A stretch of 64,000 nucleotides of DNA from Pseudarthrobacter defluvii (GCF_030816725.1 NZ_JAUSYG010000001.1:3100001-3164000), one strand, 5' to 3'; positions 8,344 to 16,206 are shown, numbered from the stretch's first letter. Made by a program: numbers and translations. The notes: generated from the letters alone by a model not told the origin.

Positions 8344-8378
8344 TTACGCCTGCCCGTGGTCCTCCAGCGCCGCGCTGT
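8344..8378. repeat. 35-bp direct repeat, left copy (remnant of PRC-barrel gene 3' end)
   Basis: These 35 bases match 9436-9470 at 33 positions. The right copy is the last 11 sense codons and stop of the PRC-barrel gene (minus strand, ending ALEDHGQA-stop). The left copy is therefore a detached 3' end of that gene. The two copies bracket the TM2/PH gene pair, like attachment-site duplications of an inserted cassette. Confidence 0.75.
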
Positions 8379-8563
8379 CCTCACCGAGGGAGCATGTGGC
8401 GGCGCTCTTGTAGCTTTCCTTGGGAAGCCATCCGGGACACGACCCAATCCACCCAAACACGACAACGTGCAGTCACAATAGGGCTATACGCGGCTTGTGG
8501 GGAAGCTGCCCTTCGAGGAGGGACTTCGCACACAAGCGGACCTTTTCGTAGTGGAGGAACCAC
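8379..8563. promoter_or_regulatory. upstream region of the TM2/PH pair
   Basis: This 185-base stretch has no supported ORF. It should hold the promoter of the TM2 gene. A ribosome site GTGGAGG precedes the ATG at 8564. No confident promoter hexamers were identified. Confidence 0.3.
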
Positions 8564-9013
8564 ATGACTGACCAGCAACCCCAGCAGCCTGAGAACGTGA
8601 CACCGCCCGCGCCGCATCCGGGACAACCCCAGCCCCCGCAGTACCAAGCACCCCAGCCCGGCCAACCACAGCCCCCGCAGTACCAGACGCCTTATCCCGG
8701 TCAAGGTCAGTACCAGGCGTCGTACCCGCAGATGTCCCAGCAACCACCAGCGCCTAACCAGGGGCAGAACTATCCGCAGCAGAAATCAAAGTTGGTTGCC
8801 GGGCTGCTCGGAATCTTCTTGGGAGGCCTCGGCATCCACCGCTTCTACTTGGGTTACACGCTTATCGGGATTATCCAGATCGTCGTGACCATCGTTCTAA
8901 GCAGCCTGGGACTTGGTTTCCTTGCGCTTTGGGGCTTGGTCGAGGGGATCATGATCCTGGCCGGCGCCGCCTCTTTCCGACACGATGCCAAGAACCTTCC
9001 CCTGCGCGACTAA
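8564..9013 (+). CDS. TM2 domain membrane protein with Pro/Gln-rich N-terminus
   Basis: A 149-residue protein. The first 70 residues are Pro/Gln/Tyr-rich and contain a near-repeat of GQPQPPQYQ. Residues about 75-140 form a TM2 domain: a Lys-rich start, LLGIFLGGLGIHRFYLG and two membrane segments separated by a tight turn. TM2 proteins are small membrane proteins of unknown biochemical role, often encoded next to PH or zinc-ribbon proteins. GGAGG precedes the ATG. The PH-domain gene begins 25 bases later, so the two are probably co-expressed. Base composition is lower in GC than neighbouring genes. Confidence 0.85.
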   Translation: MTDQQPQQPENVTPPAPHPGQPQPPQYQAPQPGQPQPPQYQTPYPGQGQYQASYPQMSQQPPAPNQGQNYPQQKSKLVAGLLGIFLGGLGIHRFYLGYTLIGIIQIVVTIVLSSLGLGFLALWGLVEGIMILAGAASFRHDAKNLPLRD

Positions 9014-9038
9014 CTGAACAGACCGGCTAAGGACCACC

Positions 9039-9410
9039 ATGAACGCGATTATTCACGACAAACCAGAACAGCTCGCACAAATCCAGGCGGGTCTTTTGCA
9101 AGGCGAACAGGTTTACGCCGTCTACGACTGCATAGGCGTCGGGACCGGTTTCGTCGGCATCACGAACATGCGGGTTATCTTGCAGGACAAGAGCTTCGTG
9201 GGCAACAAGCTCGCCATCGTGTCCGTTCCGTACAAGAACATCCGGTCAGTCTCAATGCTGTCGAATAAATCGATGATGGGGCGTTTCGCCTCAACCTCAA
9301 GTATCGGTATCGATACAGGGGGAAGCATCAAAGAGGCCGACTTCCGTGGCGACGACAAAGCCAAGCATGCCCACGACCTGATCCTGTGGAACATGCTGCA
9401 GACCCACTAG
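9039..9410 (+). CDS. YokE-like PH-domain protein
   Basis: The 123-residue soluble protein matches the bacterial PH/YokE-like fold: an N-terminal helix, then strands around GFVGITNMRVILQD, SVPYKNIRSVSM and an STSSIGIDTGG turn, ending with a helix (HDLILWNMLQ). Such domains are thought to bind partners or membranes; no catalytic motif is present. TAAGGA lies upstream of the ATG. It follows the TM2 gene closely and its codon use is less GC-rich than that of the flanking PRC and NRAMP genes, which fits arrival with the TM2 gene as one cassette. Confidence 0.7.
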   Translation: MNAIIHDKPEQLAQIQAGLLQGEQVYAVYDCIGVGTGFVGITNMRVILQDKSFVGNKLAIVSVPYKNIRSVSMLSNKSMMGRFASTSSIGIDTGGSIKEADFRGDDKAKHAHDLILWNMLQTH

Positions 9411-9435
9411 ATTGATTCCTTCCCGCCCCCGGGTT

Positions 9436-9470
9436 TTACGCCTGCCCGTGGTCCTCCAAGGCCGCGCTGT
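9436..9470. repeat. 35-bp direct repeat, right copy (inside PRC-barrel gene 3' end)
   Basis: This is the right-hand copy of the 35-base repeat found at 8344-8378 (2 mismatches). It forms the 3' end of the intact PRC-barrel-like gene. The 1,057 bases between the copies hold only the TM2 and PH genes and their upstream region. Confidence 0.75.
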
Positions 9471-9783
9471 AGCGGGTGTACCCGGGGCGGAGCCTGACAG
9501 AGTGGGTGGCCACCATTGCGATGTCCTCCCACAGAACCAGGAACGACCCGCGGTGCCGCCACTGCAGGATCCGGGCAATCATGCGGGGCCGGGTGAGGCC
9601 GTTTCTCTCGTACCCCAGGAACGAGGAGGCGCTGTGGGGCCCGACGATCATCCCCAACAGCCGCGGTTCGGCCATCAGCTGGCGGGGCGCCCCGTCCAGC
9701 ACGAACCGGACGTCGGCCACGCGGCCCAGCCGCCCGCCGTCGGCATCCAGCACCGGGGTGCCCAGCAGGTCACCGAGGATCAT
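9436..9783 (-). CDS. PRC-barrel-like protein, last gene of the NRAMP operon
   Basis: The 115-residue product begins MILGDLLGTPVLDADGGRLG and continues with VADVRFVLDG, the strand-turn pattern of PRC-barrel domains, which are small beta-barrels found in RNA processing and transport-associated proteins. The start at 9783 overlaps the upstream gene by 14 bases, so translation is probably coupled. Residues 45-75 carry a His-Ser-Ala-Ser-Ser-Phe-Leu-Gly-Tyr-Glu segment common in PRC proteins paired with metal transporters. Its function is inferred only from the operon. Its 3' end is duplicated at 8344-8378. Confidence 0.65.
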   Translation of the reverse strand: MILGDLLGTPVLDADGGRLGRVADVRFVLDGAPRQLMAEPRLLGMIVGPHSASSFLGYERNGLTRPRMIARILQWRHRGSFLVLWEDIAMVATHSVRLRPGYTRYSAALEDHGQA

Positions 9784-10180
9784 GGCGGCCTCCCGGGATG
9801 CGCGCGATGATCTTGTCCCGGACCCACCGCTCCACCCAGCTGGCGTCCAGTGGCCCACCCTTGACTCCGAGCCGCACCACCACGCCCACCTCCGCCACGT
9901 CCTTCCAGGGGATGCGGATCAGCCGGGACGACGGCGGCCTGCCGCCAAAGATGCGCGTCCCCAGGACCGACCCGGTCAACAGCGCGGTGATCACCGGCGC
10001 GGGGGTGCCCGGGGCGATCTGCTCGTCCAAGGCAGGCCCGCTCACCTCAAGGTCGTCCACGGTGGTGACCGGGACGCCGTCGTGATCCAAAACCTGCCGG
10101 TCCATCAGGTGCAGCTGGGCATCCAGGATACGCCCGGCCACGTGCGGGACTTTGGGCAGCGGGGCGGACGGTGAGCTCAT
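9770..10180 (-). CDS. PRC-barrel-like protein, third gene of the NRAMP operon
   Basis: A 136-residue soluble protein with two strand-turn units: AGRILDAQLHLMDRQVLDHDG followed by VDDLEV, and a later RLIRIPWKDVAEVG. This resembles an N-terminal PRC-barrel extended by a second small domain. The start overlaps the NRAMP stop as ATGA (10177-10180), and the stop overlaps the next PRC-like gene by 14 bases. Two adjacent PRC genes read as one split regulator of the transporter. They are in different frames with good internal starts, so a simple frameshift is not required. Biochemistry unknown. Confidence 0.65.
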   Translation of the reverse strand: MSSPSAPLPKVPHVAGRILDAQLHLMDRQVLDHDGVPVTTVDDLEVSGPALDEQIAPGTPAPVITALLTGSVLGTRIFGGRPPSSRLIRIPWKDVAEVGVVVRLGVKGGPLDASWVERWVRDKIIARIPGGRHDPR

Positions 10181-11403
10181 GAGCCTGCTCCTGTGACGAT
10201 CATGAGCGGGATGGCGGTGATGGAGGCGACCAGGATGATCACCAGGTAGATCATGCCCAGCACGTTCACCGCCCGGCCATTCACGTGCTCGCGCATGTAT
10301 TGGGGATCGTTGGCGACGATGAGGATGGGCAGGTAGGTCAGCGGCAGGGCGATGGCGGAGAACACCACTGAATATTCGGTCACCAGGACCGGGTCGACGC
10401 CGGTGGCCAGCACCGCGATGCCCACCAGCAGGCAGACGATCATGGAGAGGTGGAAGCGGGCGGCCTGGGCGGGGCGGCGGAATTTGCCCCAGGACCAGCC
10501 GAAGAACTGCGCCAGGGTGTATCCGCTGGAGAGTGTGGTTTCCAGGGCGGCACCGAAGGTTGCGGCCACGATGCCCACCAGGACGAAGGCCAGCCCGAGC
10601 TTCCCGGCGCCCTCGGCCACGGGCAGGATCACCTGGGACAGCGAGGTCACCGAGATGCCCGCCGGCAGGAGGACGACTGCGGCGCATGCGGCGATCGAGA
10701 CGGACAGCAGGCCGCCCAGCGGGAACCCGACCAGGACGTTGATCCGCGACTGGGCCAGGTCCTTCACGGTCCACCCTTCCTCCACAGCGCCGGAGGAGAA
10801 GAAGAACACCTCGTAGGGGGTCATGGCCGCGCCGAACAGGGCGATGGCGTAGTAGCTGTAGCTCCAGACGGTTTCCTGCTGGGGCACGACGGGTGCCAGC
10901 TGCCCGGCCAGCGAGCCCCAGTCCGGCTTCAACAGGAACAGCGCCACCGCGAAGATGACCAGGGTCAGCCCCAGCAGGCCGGTGACGTTTTCCATGATGG
11001 AGAACCGGACCCGCCAGATCACCAGCCACACCGCCAGCGCAGCCACGGGAATCCACAGCAGGTAGTAGACGCTGCTGGCCAGTTGCAGGGCCAGGGCAAC
11101 GCCGCCGATCTCCGCGGTGACGGTCATCAGGTTGATCAGGAACGACGCCGAGAGGTTGGCCAGCCCGGCCCGCGGCCCCAGCCGTTCGCGGATCACCTCA
11201 AACGTGGCCCTTCCGGAGACCGCAGCCACCCGGCCGGACATGTTGGCGAACAGGACGATCCCCACCACGCCGATCACCACCACCCACACGAGGGACAGGC
11301 CAAAGCGGGAGCCGACGACGGCGTTGGTCACCAGGTCCCCGATGTCCACGAAACCGCCGATGGCGGTGAGGATCCCAAGTGCGACGCCGAGGAGCCGCTT
11401 CAC
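10177..11403 (-). CDS. divergent NRAMP (SLC11)-related divalent cation transporter
   Basis: The 408-residue membrane protein has 11 hydrophobic segments in the LeuT-like NRAMP order. The canonical helix-1 DPGN motif is replaced by DIGD (near residue 21) and the helix-6 MPH-type motif by MTPYE (near 195). These two motifs line the metal site in known NRAMPs, so the substrate may not be Mn2+/Fe2+; Mg2+ or another ion is a fair guess because NRAMP-related Mg2+ transporters also depart from these motifs. The start overlaps the upstream lipoprotein stop by 4 bases (ATGA), and the stop overlaps the PRC gene by 4. A four-gene operon is therefore clear. Confidence 0.8.
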   Translation of the reverse strand: MKRLLGVALGILTAIGGFVDIGDLVTNAVVGSRFGLSLVWVVVIGVVGIVLFANMSGRVAAVSGRATFEVIRERLGPRAGLANLSASFLINLMTVTAEIGGVALALQLASSVYYLLWIPVAALAVWLVIWRVRFSIMENVTGLLGLTLVIFAVALFLLKPDWGSLAGQLAPVVPQQETVWSYSYYAIALFGAAMTPYEVFFFSSGAVEEGWTVKDLAQSRINVLVGFPLGGLLSVSIAACAAVVLLPAGISVTSLSQVILPVAEGAGKLGLAFVLVGIVAATFGAALETTLSSGYTLAQFFGWSWGKFRRPAQAARFHLSMIVCLLVGIAVLATGVDPVLVTEYSVVFSAIALPLTYLPILIVANDPQYMREHVNGRAVNVLGMIYLVIILVASITAIPLMIVTGAGS

Positions 11404-11828
11404 TTGTCCCCCACCTTGCCATCGAGCTGCTTGAGGGCGTTCTGAACGGCCGCGAGCGCCTTGTCACCGTCGGCGAGCGAGGGGGTGCCGCCGTTGTCCG
11501 CTGCCAGCGCGGCGCGCGCCGTGGCGAAGCCGGCCGCGCACTGGTCCAGCACGTCCAGTGCCTGTTTCTGCGTTTCGCGGTCCTGCCCGGTGGCGGGCGA
11601 GAGTTTCAGGATGCTGCCGCGGCTGGTCTGGATTTCCTTGAGCTCATCGTCAAGGGTGGTGGAGGCCGCGGCCCGGGTCAGCTTGCCGTCCATGTCCTGG
11701 CGCAGGGCGATCCTGGCGGTGGCGACCGCAGAGGAGCTGTCCTTCACGGCCGTGGACACGGACTGGCTGATGCCGCCGCTGCAGGCGGTGAGGAACGCGA
11801 GGCTGAGGACGGCGAGGGCCAAAAACAT
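11400..11828 (-). CDS. small lipoprotein, first gene of the NRAMP operon
   Basis: The 142-residue product begins with a signal peptide and the lipobox LTAC (Cys near residue 16), so it should be anchored on the outer face of the membrane. The mature part is helical and rich in Ala, Asp and Gln, without recognised motifs. The ATG at 11828 starts the hydrophobic signal; the frame is open to 11948, but that extension is not signal-like. It is translationally coupled to the NRAMP-like gene, so a periplasmic-face accessory or metal-capturing role is conceivable but unproven. Confidence 0.65.
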   Translation of the reverse strand: MFLALAVLSLAFLTACSGGISQSVSTAVKDSSSAVATARIALRQDMDGKLTRAAASTTLDDELKEIQTSRGSILKLSPATGQDRETQKQALDVLDQCAAGFATARAALAADNGGTPSLADGDKALAAVQNALKQLDGKVGDK

Positions 11829-11963
11829 GGGCCTGCCGGCGGCCGGGGTCCGGGGCTGTGCAGCCGGGGCCCAGGCTGGCGTGTACAGCACCGTCGCCTC
11901 CAGCCCCCCGGTAACATCCCGGATCGTGCCACGTGGAAAGGCAGCCAAAATTAGTTGCCTTGA

Positions 11964-11975
11964 GCTATATATAGC
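11964..11975. promoter_or_regulatory. AT-rich palindrome upstream of NRAMP operon
   Basis: GCTATATATAGC is a perfect 12-bp palindrome in otherwise GC-rich sequence, 136 bases upstream of the lipoprotein start. It could be a -10 region or operator for the leftward operon, or serve the rightward TfoX-like gene. No partner -35 is convincing. Confidence 0.35.
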
Positions 11976-12117
11976 ACTCCCCCGGGAAGTTTGACCTGCT
12001 CAGAAGGGCATTATTTCCGGGCTGCCCTGTGGCGTCGCCGGCCTCTCGACCACACTGGCGAACAGGCATATCCTGCATCCAGATCCTGCCGAGACCCTGC
12101 CACCGGGAGATGAAGCC

Positions 12118-12504
12118 ATGGAGATGCCCAAAGCAACCGAGGAAGACAAAGAACGGTTTCGGCGCGTCGTCCCCGCCCATCCCGGGGTGGTGGTGAAGCC
12201 GATGTTCGGCAACCTTGGCGCGTTCGTCAACGGGAACATGTTCGCCGGGCTGTTCGGCTCCACGATCGGGGTGAAGCTCTCCCGGGAGGACAAGGAACTC
12301 CTGGAGTCCTCCGAGCGGACCGTGCCGTTCGGACCGGCGGACCGGCCGATGGGCGGGTACACCGGGCTGCCGGAAGTGTGGAATGAAGAGGGCGACGGCG
12401 ATGAGACCCGGGCGCGGGCGTGGGCCGTGAAGGCGCTGGATTACGTTGCCACCCTGCCGCCGAAGGAGCCCAAGCAGCGCACGTCCCCGCGGGCGGCGGG
12501 GTAG
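12118..12504 (+). CDS. TfoX/Sxy N-terminal-domain protein
   Basis: A 128-residue cytosolic protein matching the TfoX N-terminal fold: KPMFGNLGAFVNGNMFAGLFG near residues 27-47, a VKLS strand and a C-terminal WAVKALDYV helix. In gamma-proteobacteria TfoX controls competence, but stand-alone TfoX-N proteins in actinobacteria have no defined role. GGGAGA lies upstream of the ATG. It is followed 28 bases later by a hydrolase gene on the same strand. No DNA-binding motif is evident. Confidence 0.8.
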   Translation: MEMPKATEEDKERFRRVVPAHPGVVVKPMFGNLGAFVNGNMFAGLFGSTIGVKLSREDKELLESSERTVPFGPADRPMGGYTGLPEVWNEEGDGDETRARAWAVKALDYVATLPPKEPKQRTSPRAAG

Positions 12505-12532
12505 CCGGCCGGCGTCTGCGGAAGGTGGTGCC

Positions 12533-13297
12533 ATGGAACCGTTCCGTGTGATCCTGCTTCCCGGCAGTGTCCTTCGCGCTGGCCCGGCGTACGGCAGGCT
12601 GCTGGAGATTTTGGGACCCTCCGTGGAGGCCGTCGCCAAGGAGCTGGAGCTCTACAACGGGGACGCTCCACCGCCTGACTGGAGCTTGGACACGGAGGCG
12701 GACGGGGTGCTCCGCGAGGCCGGCTCCCGCGGCTGGGACACCTTCCACCTGCTGGGCTACTCCGGCGGGGGCGCATGCGCCCTGGCACTGGCAGCCAAGC
12801 ATCCGCAACGGCTTCGCAGCCTGGCTTTGCTTGAGCCGGCGTGGGCGGGGAACTGGGACTGGAGCCCGGCGCACACGGCACTGTGGCAGCACTACGGGGA
12901 ACTGCATGACCTGCCGCCGGAGGAGTTCATGTCCGCCTTCACGAGGCTGCAGGTGAAGCCCGACGCCGTCCTGCCGCCTCCGCCGCCCGGCCCGCCGCCG
13001 TCGTGGATGGCCAAGCGTCCGGCCGGGATCAGCGCCTTCCTCCAGGCGTTCACCACGTACGACCTGGACCGGGAAAAGCTGGCCGCCTTCACCAACCCGG
13101 TGCTGTTTGTGCTGGGCGGCATGAGCAGCCCGGACGAACAGGGGGACAACGCGGACCGGCTGTCCCGCGTCTTCCCTGATTTCCGGCTGGAGGTGTTTCC
13201 CGAACGCCACCATTTCGACCCGCCGCACCGGGCGGAACCGGAGCGGGTGGCCGCGCTGCTGCGTGCGCATTGGGCCCGGGCGGAGCCGCTTTCCTAG
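12533..13297 (+). CDS. alpha/beta hydrolase
   Basis: A 254-residue hydrolase. The nucleophile elbow is GYSGGG (Ser near 77), the acid is probably Asp in the MSSPDEQGDN region, and the base is His in FPERHHFDPPH near 225. The oxyanion region LLPGSV is at the N-terminus. Substrate is unknown; esterase or thioesterase-like activity is typical. ATG 12533 has AAGGTGG upstream, and the longer frame from 12446 reads back into the TfoX-like gene. It follows that gene by 28 bases and ends before a REP-like repeat. Confidence 0.8.
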   Translation: MEPFRVILLPGSVLRAGPAYGRLLEILGPSVEAVAKELELYNGDAPPPDWSLDTEADGVLREAGSRGWDTFHLLGYSGGGACALALAAKHPQRLRSLALLEPAWAGNWDWSPAHTALWQHYGELHDLPPEEFMSAFTRLQVKPDAVLPPPPPGPPPSWMAKRPAGISAFLQAFTTYDLDREKLAAFTNPVLFVLGGMSSPDEQGDNADRLSRVFPDFRLEVFPERHHFDPPHRAEPERVAALLRAHWARAEPLS

Positions 13298-13332
13298 CGG
13301 CTTCCCGTGGGCTACAAGCCCGGTGAGGCACT

Positions 13333-13395
13333 CCGCGAGTTGGCACTTCCCGTCAGTCCTCCTGCCCTCGACTGCCGTGAAGTGCCATCTCGCGG
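13333..13395. repeat. REP-like inverted repeat, copy 1
   Basis: CCGCGAGTTGGCACTTC (13333-13349) pairs with GAAGTGCCATCTCGCGG (13379-13395) with one mismatch in 17, around a 29-base centre. A second, related copy lies at 14488-14550 just past the TDT gene. The shared ends (CGAGNTGGCACTT and TGCCATCTCGCGG) and spacing show one repeat family. Confidence 0.75.
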
Positions 13396-13421
13396 CGGAA
13401 CCCCGGCCCTAAGCTTGGGGC

Positions 13422-14504
13422 ATGGACACCGCCACCGACGCCCGGCACTCCTTCGGCTCCCGCGCCCGGCAGGCGGTGCGGACCCTCACTCCCGGCTACT
13501 TCGCCCTCACCATGGCCAGCGGGATCATCTCCGTAGGGCTTGAGCTCGAAGGATTCCACGCCCTCTCGCTGATCCTGCTGGTGGTGTGCGGGCTCTCCTA
13601 CCTCGTGATCCTGGCGCTCAGCCTGTTCCGCCTGGCCTGGTTCGCGGCGGATATGCGCGGCGATTTTCTGGACCCGGGCCGGGCGTTCGGCTTCTTCACC
13701 TTCATTGCCGGAACAAACGTCCTGGGGACGCGGCTTGGCATGGCGGGGTGGCAGGGTACGACGGCGGCACTGCTGGCGGTTGCGGCGCTCGCCTGGGTGG
13801 TGCTCGGCTATGTCGTGCCATGGACGGCGGTCCTGGGCAGGTCCGAGCGGCCGGTGGTCAAGGATGCCAACGGCTCGTGGTTCATCTGGTGCGTCGCCAG
13901 CCAATCCGTGGCAGTGGCGGCAGCGTCCATCGAACCCCTCGCCGCACCGGACTGGCGCGCGGCCCTGGCGCTCGTCGCCGTCGTGGCCTGGTCTGTGGGG
14001 CTCATCCTGTACGCCGCGGTGGGGATCTTCGTCTCGCTTCGACTGATGACCTATCCCATCCGGCCGCAGGACCTGCGCCCGCACTACTTTGTGGCCATGG
14101 GCGCCATGGCCATCAGCGTCCTGGCAGGGGCCCGGATCGTGGAAATGGCCGGGGCACCGATGGTCGATGCAACGCGCGGGCTGGTGGGAGGCGCCTCCGT
14201 GGTGTTCTGGTCCTTCGCGTCGTGGCTCTTTCCTGTACTGCTGGCAGCGGGCTGGTGGCGGCACGTGGTCCACAGGGTGCCGTTGTCCTACGAGCCGGGG
14301 CTGTGGAGCGTCATCTTTCCGCTGGGCATGTATGCCGTGGCCGGGATCTACCTTGGCCGCGCCGACGGGCTGCCCCTGGTGGCCGCCATCGGCAGGGCGG
14401 AACTGTGGCTGGCGGTTGCCGCATTCCTGGCCACGCTCGCGGCCATGCTCTGGCACCTGTGGACCACGCTGCTCGCGCGGCCCCTCACCCGAGATGGCAC
14501 TTAA
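13422..14504 (+). CDS. TDT-family (TehA/SLAC1-like) channel or transporter
   Basis: A 360-residue membrane protein with ten hydrophobic helices, as in the tellurite-resistance/dicarboxylate transporter family. The N-terminal PGYFALTMASGIIS and the FFTFIAGTNVLG segment match the pore helices of TehA/SLAC1-type anion channels. Likely function is anion or C4-dicarboxylate movement across the membrane; selectivity cannot be read. The ATG at 13422 lies 26 bases after the first REP-like repeat, and the TAA stop (14502-14504) lies inside the second copy. No operon partner is seen. Confidence 0.8.
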   Translation: MDTATDARHSFGSRARQAVRTLTPGYFALTMASGIISVGLELEGFHALSLILLVVCGLSYLVILALSLFRLAWFAADMRGDFLDPGRAFGFFTFIAGTNVLGTRLGMAGWQGTTAALLAVAALAWVVLGYVVPWTAVLGRSERPVVKDANGSWFIWCVASQSVAVAAASIEPLAAPDWRAALALVAVVAWSVGLILYAAVGIFVSLRLMTYPIRPQDLRPHYFVAMGAMAISVLAGARIVEMAGAPMVDATRGLVGGASVVFWSFASWLFPVLLAAGWWRHVVHRVPLSYEPGLWSVIFPLGMYAVAGIYLGRADGLPLVAAIGRAELWLAVAAFLATLAAMLWHLWTTLLARPLTRDGT

Positions 14505-14550
14505 GGGCAATGCCCGTGCCCGGGACTGCCGCGTAATGCCATCTCGCGGG
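14488..14550. repeat. REP-like inverted repeat, copy 2 (overlaps TDT stop)
   Basis: CGAGATGGCA (14490-14499) pairs with TGCCATCTCG (14537-14546). Overall it aligns with copy 1, including the CTGCCG segment before the right arm. The TDT gene stop codon falls inside the left arm, so the repeat also forms its 3' end and may act as a terminator or mRNA stabiliser between convergent genes. Confidence 0.72.
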
Positions 14551-14555
14551 AGGGC

Positions 14556-15257
14556 TCAGCCTGCGCGGGGACCGGGGCCCTGGGCCTTTTGCCGGCCGTC
14601 GCGGTGGGCGAGGTAGGCGTACACCACCAGTGCGGCGCCGGCCACGATCATGACCGCGGGGAAGGCGAAGTCCGTGGGGATCAGCAGGGCCGTGGCCTGG
14701 AGGACGAAGATCAGCCCCATCACCGTGAGGATCCCGGCCGGAATCAACGGCCACTTCATGCGCTCGGTGTGGCTGCTGGTGTCATCAACGCGGACCGGGA
14801 TCAGGGACAGCACCCCGAAGGTGGCGGCCAGGCCCAGGAAAAGGACGGCTGCGGTGGGCGTGCCCTGCAGTTCCTGCGGGAGGGCCACGATGACCGCCAG
14901 CGTCAGCATGACACCGGACGGAATCAGGGCCCACCAGTTGCCCGGTTCCCGCAGGAAGACGGCGGCGAACCCGGCGCCCATGAAGAGGAACAGGAAGGCT
15001 GCTCCCCAGGCGCCGCCGGTAAGTTGGGTGGTGGTAATGACCGCGGCCAGGCCCAGGAACACGGACCCGGGGATCGCTGCCCACCAGTTCTCCCTGCGCC
15101 TGACGAACAGGGACAGGAACAAGACCCCGACGGCGGCGAAGATCAGCGGTGCCACGAAGGCTGCGGTGTCCATGACGCCGAGCCTGTCCAGCAGCAGCAG
15201 CACACCCAGCGCAATGAGGACGATGCCCGCGACGACGCTTGCGTTTGCCGATTTCAC
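14556..15257 (-). CDS. multi-pass membrane protein with repeated two-helix units
   Basis: A 233-residue protein with about eight hydrophobic segments arranged as helix pairs, each preceded by an NWWA(A/L)IPxG(S/V) unit (near residues 57 and 107). A related MKWPLIPAGIL unit comes near 170. The pattern resembles LiaI/LiaF-type membrane helices and other small envelope proteins of unknown function. It ends with a basic, Gly/Pro-rich tail. It is convergent with the TDT gene across REP copy 2. No active-site motif is visible. Confidence 0.6.
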   Translation of the reverse strand: MKSANASVVAGIVLIALGVLLLLDRLGVMDTAAFVAPLIFAAVGVLFLSLFVRRRENWWAAIPGSVFLGLAAVITTTQLTGGAWGAAFLFLFMGAGFAAVFLREPGNWWALIPSGVMLTLAVIVALPQELQGTPTAAVLFLGLAATFGVLSLIPVRVDDTSSHTERMKWPLIPAGILTVMGLIFVLQATALLIPTDFAFPAVMIVAGAALVVYAYLAHRDGRQKAQGPGPRAG

Positions 15258-15657
15258 CGTGTGCCTCCCGGATCCGGCACGCGGCCGTACGCCGCGCTCC
15301 TTACTTCAGGCTAGGACGGGGCCGAAACCGGAAACAGGGCCCAAAGCCCCCGCCTTCCGCCGGGCATCGGCATTATCCGGGCGGCCGGTTCCCCGGGTCA
15401 CCGGCGCCAACCGGGCCACGGCGTCATCCGGCACGGGCAGCATTTCGGCCGTCGAAGCTCTGGCGCAGGACGGGACCTTCAGCCCTATAGCCGGACCCGG
15501 GGCGCTTGGCATTCTGATAAAGGCGCCGTCCAGGTCCTCACGTTGCGAGGCTGGAGCGGCATTCCCCATGACCCCCAGTGTTTCAGCCGGCACGGCCAAG
15601 GACGACGCCGGCCTGCAGGCGCCCCCTGCAGACTAACTGGATTTTGAAAGGACCGGC
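15258..15657. other. 400-base intergenic region, no supported gene
   Basis: Short open frames exist on both strands, for example 15306-15599 on the minus strand. None has a good ribosome site, recognisable domain or convincing codon pattern. The segment separates divergent genes and must contain the promoter for 15658 and possibly that of 15257. A ribosome site AAAGGA precedes 15658. Confidence 0.4.
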
Positions 15658-16206
15658 ATGTCCGCTGACATCCTCACGCTTCGCCCCGCCCCAATATCGC
15701 AGGCGGAAGCGGCGCGCAGAAGGGCGATGCTCCTGCATCCATCGAACTTCACCCCGGCACCTTCACCTGCCCTGGAAACGGGGGAAACTGCGAAGGTAGT
15801 GGAGAAGCTTGCCAACAGGTTCAGCTGCCTCCACGAGAAGCTCATGGAGTGTGGGCTGGCTGCCGGCGAGGCACGGACAGAGGTGGCGCAGACGGTGGCC
15901 CGGGAAATCTGGGACGGGTTCGCTTCGCAGCTGCGCGCGTACCGGGCGGCGGGGCAGCAGATGGACGCCAACGTCCTCGCCGTCGCGCTGGCCTCGATCC
16001 AGTGCATGACCCGGGCCCTGCCGCGCCATCCCGGCGACCTGGGCTTCGCCAGCCGCACGGTCAGTGCTGCCCGGCGCCGGCTCCAGTACAACGGCGGGCT
16101 GCTGCACCGCCTGCACCCACACCGCAACCCGGCCTTCCATGACGCCGTCACCACCCTCGAAGCCCTGGAAGCCTTCCTCACCTGCCCGCAGCAGAAGGCT
16201 GCTTGA
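15658..16206 (+). CDS. hypothetical helical protein
   Basis: A 182-residue cytosolic protein, almost entirely predicted helical after a 40-residue flexible start. It has conserved-looking LHEKLMECGL and IWDGFASQLRAYRAAGQQMDANVLA segments and a His/Arg-rich RRLQYNGGLLHRLHPHRNPAFHD region. No family is recognised. AAAGGACC lies upstream of the ATG. It precedes another unknown gene and a DevR-type regulator on the same strand, so it may be part of a stress-related group. Confidence 0.55.
   Translation: MSADILTLRPAPISQAEAARRRAMLLHPSNFTPAPSPALETGETAKVVEKLANRFSCLHEKLMECGLAAGEARTEVAQTVAREIWDGFASQLRAYRAAGQQMDANVLAVALASIQCMTRALPRHPGDLGFASRTVSAARRRLQYNGGLLHRLHPHRNPAFHDAVTTLEALEAFLTCPQQKAA

Noticed and set aside
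10450..11445. 331-codon plus-strand frame opposite the NRAMP-like gene
   Set aside because: Low-complexity His/Gly/Gln-rich reading typical of a shadow frame in high-GC DNA.
15306..15599. 97-codon minus-strand frame
   Set aside because: No ribosome site, no motif and compositionally biased; likely non-coding in the gap between divergent genes.
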